Shown here: piece by piece, positions 46,105 to 54,556 of the stretch
How the letters are laid out: every line of letters starts with the position of its first letter
Position numbering within the stretch: position 1 is the first letter of the stretch
Made by a program: the position numbers and the translations under genes
Notes under the pieces: model-generated
Seen by the model: the letters and a program-made list of their open reading frames with translations, nothing else
What the model was told of the DNA's origin: nothing
The model's database searches: none
From: Blautia hominis
GTDB taxonomy: Bacteria; Bacillota; Clostridia; Lachnospirales; Lachnospiraceae
Direction of reading: 5' to 3'
DNA: 64,000 nt
NCBI GenBank assembly: GCA_002270465.1
Contig: NQOF01000003.1
Location: 1-64,000, forward strand

Positions 46105-47007
46105 TTACATTAAACCGTAGTCCTGATATAACTGCATTCGGTAATCTTTGTTCTCCGCCGCATGGAGGATTTTATCTAACCCATTTTCTGCCGCCAGCTT
46201 TTGCACTAACTGGGAAAATTTAGCTTCCCCCTGGTTGATTCCGATTTTCTTTCCGGCATCCATTCCGGCCTCATATCTTTCTTCCAGCCATTCCTGCATT
46301 CCTCTGCACATATCGCAGCCTCCTCTCTCTGTTCTTATCTTTTCTTTTAATTTGATCAGTTCTTCAATGTGACTCACCACACACAACATATCGTATGCAT
46401 CTTCCCGTAGATTCCGGAATACCGTTTCGTTTTCCTGTACATATGTTTTAAGCGTTTGTTTGTTCCTGTCATTTTGTATGAATCCGAATACATACCTGAC
46501 ATCTGTTTTAAATACACTCAGATCAGGCAGTCTTCGCACGTCTACCACAGTTATTTCATAATCACAGATAACCTTTTCCAGTTCTGCCGGAAGTCCCTCT
46601 GTCTGCATCATCTCCTTTAATCTGATGGGCGCTGTCCAGCGTCTCTGCCCATAATACACAACTGTGTGGAAACAAGGTATAAGCGTCTTGAAGCTCCCCT
46701 CCTTTAACTGCCGCCCATAGGTCATACAGCCATACTGAAGGTTTCGCACCACCATGGTATGATCTACAGCACTTTGATTCTCGATACCGAAGATACCATA
46801 GCTCTTCCCTTCGTACATCATATTGATATCTTTTCGCCGCTGGATGCCTGCTTTGCCTTCATCAAGCCCACTGACATCGGAGTCTATGGGGCGTAGATTC
46901 CGCGGATCAAGTAACGACTTACCTGCTCCGTACACACCATTATGCAGATCTGCAAAGCGCTCCGGGTCGGACAGATAGATTTTTTCTGCGATATCTTTTT
47001 CATGCAT
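46105..47007 (-). CDS. Rpn-family recombination-promoting nuclease / PD-(D/E)XK transposase-like protein
   Basis: The 300-residue protein matches the Rpn group: an N-terminal PD-(D/E)xK nuclease core with RRKDINMMYEGKSYGIFGIENQS, and a C-terminal region with glycine-rich EAGMDAGKKIGINQGEAK. Rpn proteins of E. coli cut DNA and promote RecA-independent recombination. Members are often in many copies and fast-evolving. It has its own promoter, and no terminal inverted repeats are found around it, so it is not an intact transposon. Confidence 0.82.
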   Translation of the reverse strand: MHEKDIAEKIYLSDPERFADLHNGVYGAGKSLLDPRNLRPIDSDVSGLDEGKAGIQRRKDINMMYEGKSYGIFGIENQSAVDHTMVVRNLQYGCMTYGRQLKEGSFKTLIPCFHTVVYYGQRRWTAPIRLKEMMQTEGLPAELEKVICDYEITVVDVRRLPDLSVFKTDVRYVFGFIQNDRNKQTLKTYVQENETVFRNLREDAYDMLCVVSHIEELIKLKEKIRTERGGCDMCRGMQEWLEERYEAGMDAGKKIGINQGEAKFSQLVQKLAAENGLDKILHAAENKDYRMQLYQDYGLM

Positions 47008-47050
47008 TTGTCACTCCTTTCCGACAAATGCAATGTATGTATTTACTTAT

Positions 47051-47079
47051 AGTATAAAACATCAGAACATATTTTTCAA
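47051..47079 (-). promoter_or_regulatory. promoter of the Rpn gene
   Basis: On the minus strand TTGAAA, a 17-bp spacer and TATACT lie about 45 bp upstream of the ATG. Confidence 0.7.
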
Positions 47080-47375
47080 GTATACCAATGAAATTGCATC
47101 TGTCTTATTCAATTTTTGTATTCTGGAAAAATCGGCTGATTCGCCAAGAATTATAAGATATGTATTCCAGTTCAAAAATTATAGCAGAGTTTCATAAGAA
47201 ATGCAATAAAAATCGCTTCGCAATCTACGCAATGGACTGGATGCCTGCTGGCACGTTATTGTTCACTCCGTGTCCAGTAACACGCTTCGCGATGCACTGA
47301 TATGGAGAGGATCGAGGAACGTTAAACAGCGCCGGGAAAGGTGCTGCCGCTCCGGGAGGAAAACCGAAAGCTGAC
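47080..47375. other. non-coding gap with no assigned gene
   Basis: The left part is AT-rich. From 47215 it becomes GC-rich with several imperfect short inverted repeats but no recognised RNA family or protein. A minus-strand open frame through it and into the ABC gene is antisense to a real gene and was not accepted. Confidence 0.5.
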
Positions 47376-47404
47376 TTGACACCGGTCTGTGAGAGTGCTA
47401 CACT
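47376..47404 (+). promoter_or_regulatory. strong sigma-A promoter of the 47.5-49.9 kb ABC operon
   Basis: A perfect TTGACA (47376-47381), a 17-bp spacer and TACACT (47399-47404). The 110-nt leader holds a hairpin at 47446-47465 (TCCCTGG with CCAGGGA) without a T-run. Confidence 0.8.
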
Positions 47405-47522
47405 AAAATTCCTTTCCAAAGAATCGGAAAGCTCTACCACGGGTTTCCCTGGCAAAATCCAGGGATATAGTGACCGCTTGGCAAGATATTTTTTAATATT
47501 ACTACCAGGAGGAAAAAACAAA

Positions 47523-48311
47523 ATGATCGAAGTGCAGCACCTGTGCAAAACCTTCCGCGTGGCTAAGCGCGGTGCGGGATTTGGACAGGCAGTAAAGACT
47601 CTGTTCCATCGGGAATATGAGGAAGTGAAGGCGCTGGATGACGTCTCCTTTTCCATCAGGGAGGGAGAAATGGTTGGGTATATTGGCCCTAACGGCGCGG
47701 GAAAGTCATCTACAATTAAAATCCTCAGCGGAATCCTTACTCCGGACAGCGGCGTGTGCCGGATTAACGGAAGGGTTCCCTGGAAGGACCGTACGGCCCA
47801 CGTAAAGGATATCGGTGTTGTTTTTGGACAGCGGACGCAGCTTTGGTGGGATGTGCCGGTCATTGATTCTTATGAGCTTCTGAAGGACATTTACAGCATA
47901 TCTAATGACACATATCAGTCCAATCTGGAGGAGCTTACATCCCTGCTGAATTTATCAGAACTGCTGAAAACACCGGCCAGACAGTTGTCCCTGGGCCAGA
48001 GAATGCGCTGTGAGATCGCGGCATCTCTGCTTCACAGCCCCAAGATCCTGTTTCTTGACGAACCAACCATTGGACTGGATGCAGTGTCAAAGCTGGCGGT
48101 ACGGGATTTTATTGTGAAATGCAATGAGAAATATCATACCACCGTCATCCTGACCACCCACGATATGCAGGATATTGAAGCGCTGACAAACAGGATCATT
48201 CTCATTGGCAAAGGGAAGATCCTGCTGGACGGTACCCTTTTTGATATACCGGGAGTGGGAAAGGGTTTGGACCTGGCAGTGGCGGAGCTATACCGTCGTT
48301 TCCGTATATAA
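47523..48311 (+). CDS. ABC-2 type ATPase (COG4586 group)
   Basis: The 262-residue ATPase has Walker A GPNGAGKSS, the group hallmark VFGQRTQLWWDVP, signature LSLGQRMRCEIAASL, Walker B ILFLDEPTIGLD and TTHDM. It works with the two six-helix permeases that follow, a three-gene set common in Firmicutes and of unknown substrate. CAGGAGG precedes the ATG at 47523. Confidence 0.88.
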   Translation: MIEVQHLCKTFRVAKRGAGFGQAVKTLFHREYEEVKALDDVSFSIREGEMVGYIGPNGAGKSSTIKILSGILTPDSGVCRINGRVPWKDRTAHVKDIGVVFGQRTQLWWDVPVIDSYELLKDIYSISNDTYQSNLEELTSLLNLSELLKTPARQLSLGQRMRCEIAASLLHSPKILFLDEPTIGLDAVSKLAVRDFIVKCNEKYHTTVILTTHDMQDIEALTNRIILIGKGKILLDGTLFDIPGVGKGLDLAVAELYRRFRI

Positions 48312-48324
48312 GGGGGCGGTGTAT

Positions 48325-49128
48325 ATGAAAAAGTATCTGTCTTTTTTTAGGCTCCGTTTCTCCATGGGGCTTCAGTACCGCGCTTCAGCGGCAGCCGGGA
48401 TCGTGACACAGTTTGTTTGGGGAGGCATGGAAGTGCTGGTATTCCGTGCATTTTACCGGGCAGATCCGGGGGCTTTTCCCATGACGCTGCAGGCGACCTG
48501 TTCCTACATATGGCTCCAGCAGGCATTTCTTGCCCTGTTCATGGCCTGGCTTATGGAAAATGAGATCTTTGACTGCATCAGAAACGGCAATGTCTCCTAT
48601 GAGATGTGCCGCCCTCTGGATATTTATAACATGTGGTTTACAAGAAGTGTGGCTAACCGTGTTTCAAAGGCAGTTCTGCGGTGTATGCCTATTTTGCTTG
48701 TAGCTGCAGTGGTTCCCGCCCCTTATGGCATGACACTGCCTGTTTCCCCGGAGGCAGCCGTTTTGTTTACAGCGGGGATGGTGTTGGGAGTGCTGGTAGT
48801 GACTGCGTTCTGTATGTTTGTGTATGTAATTACCTTTTTCACCATTTCTCCGGATGGGGTGCGGATGGTGGCAGTCTCGGCAGTGGAGCTGCTGGCCGGA
48901 AGTATCATACCCATTCCCTTCTTTCCGGATTCTGTGAGAAAGATTCTGGAATTGCTGCCCTTTGCAGCCATGCAGAATGTGCCTCTGCGTATTTACAGCG
49001 GGGATCTGGCAGGAGAGGCGGCAGTAACTGCGCTTTTGCTGCAGGTATTCTGGCTGGCAGTGCTGGTTCTTATGGGAAAGCTTCTGATGCATAGGGCAGA
49101 GAAGAAGATTTCCGTGCAGGGAGGGTGA
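48325..49128 (+). CDS. ABC-2 permease (COG4587-like)
   Basis: The 267-residue protein has six transmembrane segments and the family pattern YRASAAAGIVTQFVWGG near the start and NGNVSYEMCRPLDIYNMWF in the middle. AGGGGGCGG precedes the ATG at 48325; a longer frame upstream overlaps the ATPase gene and was rejected. Confidence 0.82.
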   Translation: MKKYLSFFRLRFSMGLQYRASAAAGIVTQFVWGGMEVLVFRAFYRADPGAFPMTLQATCSYIWLQQAFLALFMAWLMENEIFDCIRNGNVSYEMCRPLDIYNMWFTRSVANRVSKAVLRCMPILLVAAVVPAPYGMTLPVSPEAAVLFTAGMVLGVLVVTAFCMFVYVITFFTISPDGVRMVAVSAVELLAGSIIPIPFFPDSVRKILELLPFAAMQNVPLRIYSGDLAGEAAVTALLLQVFWLAVLVLMGKLLMHRAEKKISVQGG

Positions 49129-49132
49129 GAGG

Positions 49133-49918
49133 ATGGGATATTTGCGGTTATATAAAAAGTATCTGCAGATCCAGATACAGAGCATAATGCAGTACAAAGC
49201 CTCCTTTTGCCTTACGGCTGTGGGGCAGTTTCTGGTGTCCTTCAATGTGTTTCTGGGTGTGTATTTTATGTTTCAGAGATTCCATGAGGTGGAGGGATTT
49301 ACATACAGCCAAGTGCTTCTGTGTTTTGCAATCACACTGATGGAGTTTTCTCTGGCGGAAGCTTTTGCCAGAGGGTTTGATACTTTTTCCACCACGATCA
49401 GCAACGGGGAGTTTGACAGGATCATGGTGCGGCCGAGAAATGAGATCTTCCAGGTACTGGCAGGCAGGATCGAGCTTACCAGGATCGGAAGAATGCTGCA
49501 GGCCGTGGTGATGTTTGCATACGGGATCGCCAAAAGCCATGTGGAGTGGACATGGGATAAAGTGCTGACGGTGGTGTTCATGCTGCTTGGCGGGACTGCA
49601 GTTTTTACCGGGATCTTTCTGATCTACGCGGCAATCTGTTTTTTTACCATCGAAGGGCTGGAATTCATGAATGTGCTTACAGACGGGGCACGGGAATATG
49701 GAAAATATCCGGTTGCCATTTACGGAAAGAGAGTTTTACAGTTCTGTACTTTTGTTGTGCCTTATGCGCTGATCCAGTATTATCCCCTTTGTTATATATT
49801 GGGGAAGGACAGCAGAGGATATTATATGTTCCTGCCGCTTTTGGGAGGTGTTTTTCTGCTGCCTTGTTATGGGCTTTGGAAGATAGGGGTGAGGCATTAT
49901 AAGTCGGTAGGTAGCTGA
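49133..49918 (+). CDS. ABC-2 permease (COG3694-like)
   Basis: The 261-residue protein has six transmembrane segments, with SNGEFDRIMVRPRNEIFQVLA matching the family segment (read in two parts). GAGGGTGAGAGG precedes the ATG, 4 bp after the first permease. A dispersed repeat begins right after its stop codon. Confidence 0.82.
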   Translation: MGYLRLYKKYLQIQIQSIMQYKASFCLTAVGQFLVSFNVFLGVYFMFQRFHEVEGFTYSQVLLCFAITLMEFSLAEAFARGFDTFSTTISNGEFDRIMVRPRNEIFQVLAGRIELTRIGRMLQAVVMFAYGIAKSHVEWTWDKVLTVVFMLLGGTAVFTGIFLIYAAICFFTIEGLEFMNVLTDGAREYGKYPVAIYGKRVLQFCTFVVPYALIQYYPLCYILGKDSRGYYMFLPLLGGVFLLPCYGLWKIGVRHYKSVGS

Positions 49919-49919
49919 G

Positions 49920-50000
49920 GTAACGGTTGTGCCTTCCTCTGCTCCGCGAGGGGCTGCCTTGCAATTGCAAGGCGATTCCACAGCCACGTGCCAGAATCCG
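49920..50000 (+). repeat. dispersed palindromic repeat, copy A (partial)
   Basis: This segment aligns over about 75 bp with 55476-55555: both start GTAAC, then GCCTTCC, CGCGAGG, the palindrome GCCTTGCAATTGCAAGGC (49956-49973) and CAGCCACGTGCCAGA. Identity is roughly 75-80 per cent by eye. The right terminal arm found in copy B is absent here. Confidence 0.7.
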
Positions 50001-50062
50001 GGTTTACTTTTTCTGCCGCGGGCGGTAGAATAAGGATAAGAGCAAGAGTCCGGAGGAAGGAT

Positions 50063-51334
50063 ATGGCAGAGGGATACGAACATTCAGAGGAAAAAGATTA
50101 TCTGGAAGAGATGCTGGATAATTTTGCAAAAGCCACAGAGCTGGGAATCATAGCGGTCAACACTTACGGCGAAGTTTTCCTTGCCAGTAAGGACTACTAT
50201 GAGTGTGCATACTGCCGCCAGGTACAGAATACAGAGGTGGGGAGGGCACGCTGCAGACGTACCTACAAGAAGGCGTGCAGGCAGGCATTTTTGTGGCGGG
50301 AGCCGTATTTTTTTGTATGCCATGCCGGACTTGTCATGTGGGCAGTCCCAATCTATGCGGATGGGACGGAGGTGGGGGCTGTCATGTGCGGACAGGTCCT
50401 TTTGTGGGAACCGGATCATATTTTCTGTCAGGATGCGGAGAAATTCTGCCTTAATGAGAACGATAGGCGGGAAATGGCCCAGGGGGTGAAAAAGCTGCGC
50501 GTGATCTCTGCAAACCAGTGTCAGTCCTCTGCCAATCTCCTTCAGGTCATGATGCAGTATCTTTCCAAGACACAAAACGCCATTTTCATGGACCAGAAGA
50601 ATCTTATGAGCTGGCGTGATGCCATGACCGCCAGGATAGAAGAGAGAAAAAAGACACTGGAAAACGAAAAATTTGACTGGTCTGTTTATCTGAAAAGGGA
50701 GAAGCGCTATCTCCAGTATGTGCGTATGGCTGATAAGGAAAAAATACAGAACATGCTGGAGATGCTCTTCACGGATATTGAGATACTGTGTTCCTACGAC
50801 AGATCTCTTGTGAAGTCAGCGCTCCATGATTTTATGGCTGTGACTGCCAGGGCTATTGTGGAGGCCGGGGCGGACAGTGAGGTGGTCATGAACGGTGTGA
50901 AACATTACAGGCAGGATATGAAGCGTGTGGAGAACATTGAGGAGATGATGGAACTCACCTATCGGATGCTGAACCGCTGGTTTGACAGCATTTACCTTCT
51001 GGGGACAGATGATCATATCAGTGTTATGAAAAATGTCAGAGAGTACATAGAAGAAAATTTTGACAGGAAGATCACCCTAGATGATATCTGCAGCCATGTA
51101 TTTTTAAGCAGGTCCTATCTCTGTACCTTATTTCGCCAGAAGACCGGCGGGACCATAAATGATTATATCCTGAGGGTCAGGATTGAAAAATCCATAGAAT
51201 TAATGGGAAACAGGGAATTGAGTATAAAAGAGATCATGAAACAATGCGGCTTTGAAAGCCAGAGTTATTATACAAAAACATTCCGTAGGCTGATAGGGGT
51301 CAATCCGGGACAGTACAGGAACAAGTTCTTATAG
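50063..51334 (+). CDS. PocR-domain AraC-family regulator
   Basis: The 423-residue regulator has an N-terminal PocR sensory domain with cysteines at 48, 51, 64, 72 and 86 (CAYCRQVQ, RARCRRTYKKAC, FFVCHAG), a helical middle, and a C-terminal AraC DNA-binding domain with both helix-turn-helix units (ICSHVFLSRSYLCTLF and IMKQCGFESQSYYTKTF). PocR domains sense small molecules such as propanediol and are common beside corrinoid methyltransferase genes. GGAGGAAGG fixes the ATG at 50063. It lies 10 bp ahead of the corrinoid-protein gene and should control it. Confidence 0.88.
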   Translation: MAEGYEHSEEKDYLEEMLDNFAKATELGIIAVNTYGEVFLASKDYYECAYCRQVQNTEVGRARCRRTYKKACRQAFLWREPYFFVCHAGLVMWAVPIYADGTEVGAVMCGQVLLWEPDHIFCQDAEKFCLNENDRREMAQGVKKLRVISANQCQSSANLLQVMMQYLSKTQNAIFMDQKNLMSWRDAMTARIEERKKTLENEKFDWSVYLKREKRYLQYVRMADKEKIQNMLEMLFTDIEILCSYDRSLVKSALHDFMAVTARAIVEAGADSEVVMNGVKHYRQDMKRVENIEEMMELTYRMLNRWFDSIYLLGTDDHISVMKNVREYIEENFDRKITLDDICSHVFLSRSYLCTLFRQKTGGTINDYILRVRIEKSIELMGNRELSIKEIMKQCGFESQSYYTKTFRRLIGVNPGQYRNKFL

Positions 51335-51344
51335 GAGATGCAGA

Positions 51345-51992
51345 ATGGATATATATGAAGAAATCAGACGAAACCTCCTGAGCGGGAAGGCCGATGAGGT
51401 GGTAAATTTGATAAAAAAAGCGATCGCTGTCTGTTATCCTCCGGAATCGGTGCTGAAGGAAGGGCTGATTCTGGGTGTGGATACATTGGCGTATAAGTTC
51501 CGCAACAGTGAAGTCTGTGTACCGGAGGCGCTGAGGGTGGCCCGCGCGCTGAATGCAGGTCTCAGATGTCTGACCCCTTATCTGGACCAGGGAGGTGCCA
51601 GGCAGTGCACAGCTGTTATCGGTACCGTTGAGGGGGATATGCATGACATTGGAAAGAATCTGGTCAAGATATACCTCTCTACCCTTAACATAGATATTGT
51701 GGATTTAGGTGTGGATGTGAGCAGAGAGGAATTTGCCCAGGCAGCTATGGAGCACGAGGCCAGACTTGTCATGGCTTCGGCACTTCTGCCTACAACGGTC
51801 TGTGAGTTGAAGGGCGTGATAGAGGAGTTGGAGAAGTCAGAAATCAGGGACAAGGTTGTGGTCTTCGTGGGAGGTCTGTCTGTGAGCAAAGAATACGCGG
51901 AGGAGATCGGAGCCGATTATTATACCAGGGATGCCATTGAACTGCGAGATTTCCTGAACAAAAATTTGACCAAAATCCTGAAAGAAATATAG
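51345..51992 (+). CDS. corrinoid (B12-binding) methyl-carrier protein
   Basis: The 215-residue protein has an N-terminal helical B12-binding cap and a C-terminal Rossmann domain with the lower-ligand motif Asp98-x-His100-x-x-Gly103, plus SAL (145-147) and VGG. It matches MttC/MtbC/MtgC-type proteins that accept a methyl group from a substrate methyltransferase on cob(I)amide and pass it to tetrahydrofolate or coenzyme M through a second enzyme. It is followed by a terminator hairpin and then the MttB-family gene. No reductive-activation (RamA) gene is in the window. Confidence 0.92.
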   Translation: MDIYEEIRRNLLSGKADEVVNLIKKAIAVCYPPESVLKEGLILGVDTLAYKFRNSEVCVPEALRVARALNAGLRCLTPYLDQGGARQCTAVIGTVEGDMHDIGKNLVKIYLSTLNIDIVDLGVDVSREEFAQAAMEHEARLVMASALLPTTVCELKGVIEELEKSEIRDKVVVFVGGLSVSKEYAEEIGADYYTRDAIELRDFLNKNLTKILKEI

Positions 51993-52027
51993 AGCAATAA
52001 ATAGAAAAATACAGCAAAAGTAATAGG

Positions 52028-52102
52028 CCTTGTTCTGTGGTATCCTGGATGTATCAAAAGAAGATGCGTATCGGGGATACAACAGAACAGGGTTTTTATT
52101 TT
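52028..52102 (+). terminator. strong hairpin terminator or attenuator between corrinoid protein and MttB genes
   Basis: CCTTGTTCTGT (52028-52038) pairs with ACAGAACAGGG (52082-52092), and further inside GTATCC pairs with GGATAC; the hairpin runs straight into TTTTTATTTTA. The T-run ends only 2 bp before the GGAGGAGG of the MttB gene, so it lies inside the transcription unit. Confidence 0.85.
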
Positions 52103-52118
52103 ATGGAGGAGGTAAAAC

Positions 52119-53558
52119 ATGAGACCAACGATCAAATATTTAAGCGACGCGGAAGTAATTCGGGTACATGAAAAAGCATTGGAGATGCTGGAAAATCTGG
52201 GGATGAAATTTGAGGGTGCAGAGGCAAGAGAATATTTTGCAAAAGCCGGAGCAGAAGTATCCGGACAGATCGTTAAGATACCCCGCAGCATCATTGAGGA
52301 AGGACTGAAGACAGTTCCAAAGAGAGAGGAGTTCGTTTTATACGGAAGGACTCCCGACAAAGACGTACATGTGAAAGACAGGGTTCCGTCTTTGGCTGCT
52401 ATGACCATGGCTACCCACGTACTGGACCCGGAGACCGGGCTGCGCAGAAAAGCTACGGACAGAGACCTGGCCCTGATCACAAGGATCATGGAAAAGCTGG
52501 ATACCGTAACCATAGCCAGTGCGCTGGTCACACCTCAGGATGTGCCTATGGCAGCGTCAGACTGGTATACCTGGGCCACCTCGATCAAAAATACTACAAA
52601 GCATATTACCGGGGGAGCTGTTGGAAAAGAGGGGGTGCGGGATGCTATAAAAATGGCCAGCCTGGCAGTGGGAAGCGAAGAAGAATTCTTGAAACGGCCA
52701 TTTATATCCTTCTGGGTCCTGACCATGCCGCCGCTCCGTGTGGATGAGAATACGTCGAATGTTTTAATGGAGGCAGCCGTTCATAAAGTTCCCTCTGTCA
52801 TCAGTTCCGGAGGAATCCTGGGTATGACATCACCTATGTCAGTGGAGAGTGCGCTGGTGCATACCCATGCGGAGACATTGGCTTGTATTGCCCTGTCACA
52901 GTTAGTAAATCCGGGGGCGCCTGTCATCTATTCCAGCTATGTGCGCAGTATGGATATGAAGACTATGTGTATCAATATGTCCTCACCGGAGAGTATCATC
53001 ATGAAGGTTGGCATGTCACAGATGGGGGATTACGTGGGTCTGCCTACGAAAATGCCGGCCAATCTGCGTGACGGCAAGGTACTGGATGCACAGGCCGGAT
53101 TTGAGACCGGCATGGGCGGACTTGCGGGAGCATTGAGCTGTGACTTCATCGTCTCCATGCAGCTTGACATGGACCTTATGGTGGACTTCGCGGATATGAT
53201 ATATTCGGATGAATGTATGCAGATCCTTCAGCGGATGGCCCGCCCTCTCAGCTTTGACGATGAGACGCTGGCCTATGACAATATGGAGGAGGTAGGTCCG
53301 GGTAATACGTTCCTTGAGACAGACCATACATTTGAGCATTTCAAAGAGGAAATCTGGATGCCTAGATACATGGAAAGGGGTACCTGGGAGAACTGGGAGG
53401 CAAACGGCAGCCGTGATATCCGCAAAGTATGCGCGGAGAAGGTGAATGTCATGCTGAAAGAATTAGAAGACTATGAGATCCTGCCGAAAGAAGTGAGGGA
53501 TGCCATTGACGCTGTGGCGGCAGGTTCCACGGAGAAGGCGAAGAACATCAAGCGTTAG
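52119..53558 (+). CDS. MttB-family (trimethylamine methyltransferase superfamily) protein, non-pyrrolysine
   Basis: The 479-residue protein belongs to the MttB superfamily, recognised by the N-terminal helix-rich start (LSDAEVIRVHEKALEMLENLG), the barrel with PPLRVDENTSNVLMEA, and AQAGFETGMGG. It has no in-frame TAG and hence no pyrrolysine, like MtgB, MtpB and MtcB, which demethylate glycine betaine, proline betaine and carnitine. The expected reaction is methyl transfer from a quaternary amine to the corrinoid protein encoded just upstream. GGAGGAGGT precedes the ATG. The substrate is not identified. Confidence 0.88.
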   Translation: MRPTIKYLSDAEVIRVHEKALEMLENLGMKFEGAEAREYFAKAGAEVSGQIVKIPRSIIEEGLKTVPKREEFVLYGRTPDKDVHVKDRVPSLAAMTMATHVLDPETGLRRKATDRDLALITRIMEKLDTVTIASALVTPQDVPMAASDWYTWATSIKNTTKHITGGAVGKEGVRDAIKMASLAVGSEEEFLKRPFISFWVLTMPPLRVDENTSNVLMEAAVHKVPSVISSGGILGMTSPMSVESALVHTHAETLACIALSQLVNPGAPVIYSSYVRSMDMKTMCINMSSPESIIMKVGMSQMGDYVGLPTKMPANLRDGKVLDAQAGFETGMGGLAGALSCDFIVSMQLDMDLMVDFADMIYSDECMQILQRMARPLSFDDETLAYDNMEEVGPGNTFLETDHTFEHFKEEIWMPRYMERGTWENWEANGSRDIRKVCAEKVNVMLKELEDYEILPKEVRDAIDAVAAGSTEKAKNIKR

Positions 53559-53574
53559 AGGGGAGCGGATGCTT

Positions 53575-54477
53575 ATGGATAAGACAAAAGGCAAGACCAT
53601 AGGGCTGCTGGCCATGGTGGTAGTCGTCACGATTTACGGTGTGTCTTATATTTCCAGAGCTGTGATCAGTGAATACCTTCCTACGGTAGTGATCCTGGGA
53701 ATCCAGATGGCGATTATGACGATCTTGTTTACCGGATATAATCTTTTGACGAAAAAAAAGATGAAGGTTAAGACAAAGGATTGGGGTCTTATCATCCTGT
53801 CCGGCTTGTTTGGCACCACCTTTTTCCATGGTTTCACGATTCTGAGTGTTACCTCCATAGGCGCTACGGTTTCGTCCCTGCTCTTTGGGTTTGCGGCTGT
53901 TTTCGCATTGATCATGGAAATTGTGTTTTTCCACAGGAAGAAGACAAGATTGGGGATTTTGGGAATCTTGATCTCCCTTGTAGGGGTATATATCCTGATG
54001 GGGGTAAAAATAGGGGACCTGATGTCCACCAATTTCAAGGGATATGCCCTGTGCCTTCTGAGCACTGTTTCCTGGGTGGTCTACTGTTTCCTGACAGACA
54101 GGATATCATCCGGTTACGAGAAGACGGTATTGCTGAACTACCAGGCGCTTGTGGGCGCTGTCACCACACTGCCGTTCTTATTCTTCTATCAGATAGAGCC
54201 GTCGGTTTTGGCAAAGCCTTCCGTCTTCATGAATTTGATCGTGCTGGGCGTGTTTAATTCTACATTTGCTTATTTTTTGAACATTTTTGCAATCAAAAAG
54301 ATTGGTGTGCTGCTGTCGAACCTGATGCTGGATTTTCTACCTGTAGTCACGATCCTGATCTCACTTGTGCTGTACAAGACCATACCTACAGCTAATCAGA
54401 TAATCGGAGGTATTATTATTCTGGCTTCTGTGTTTATGCTGGATAAAGACCAGAGGAATCTGGATGCGCAGTCATGA
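53575..54477 (+). CDS. EamA-family (DMT) transporter
   Basis: The 300-residue protein has ten transmembrane segments in two EamA repeats. The second half has the conserved STFAYFLNIFAIKKIG. DMT proteins move amino acids and related metabolites, usually outward. ATG 53575 fits the GAGGGGAG ribosome binding site better than ATG 53569. It lies 16 bp after the MttB gene and probably exports or imports a substrate or product of the demethylation. Confidence 0.83.
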   Translation: MDKTKGKTIGLLAMVVVVTIYGVSYISRAVISEYLPTVVILGIQMAIMTILFTGYNLLTKKKMKVKTKDWGLIILSGLFGTTFFHGFTILSVTSIGATVSSLLFGFAAVFALIMEIVFFHRKKTRLGILGILISLVGVYILMGVKIGDLMSTNFKGYALCLLSTVSWVVYCFLTDRISSGYEKTVLLNYQALVGAVTTLPFLFFYQIEPSVLAKPSVFMNLIVLGVFNSTFAYFLNIFAIKKIGVLLSNLMLDFLPVVTILISLVLYKTIPTANQIIGGIIILASVFMLDKDQRNLDAQS

Positions 54478-54556
54478 GATAAAGAAGAGATAGCAGAAAG
54501 TGGGCTGTCTGTTCCTGAAAGGGAGCGGATGGCCTGTTTACTGTTTACAGGCCGTC

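Noticed and set aside
46105-47007. Rpn-family gene as part of an intact transposon
   Set aside because: No terminal inverted repeats or target-site duplication could be found around it, and it has a normal promoter.
47225-47863. Minus-strand 212-codon frame
   Set aside because: Covers the promoter of the 47.5-kb ABC operon and is antisense to the Walker A region of its ATPase.
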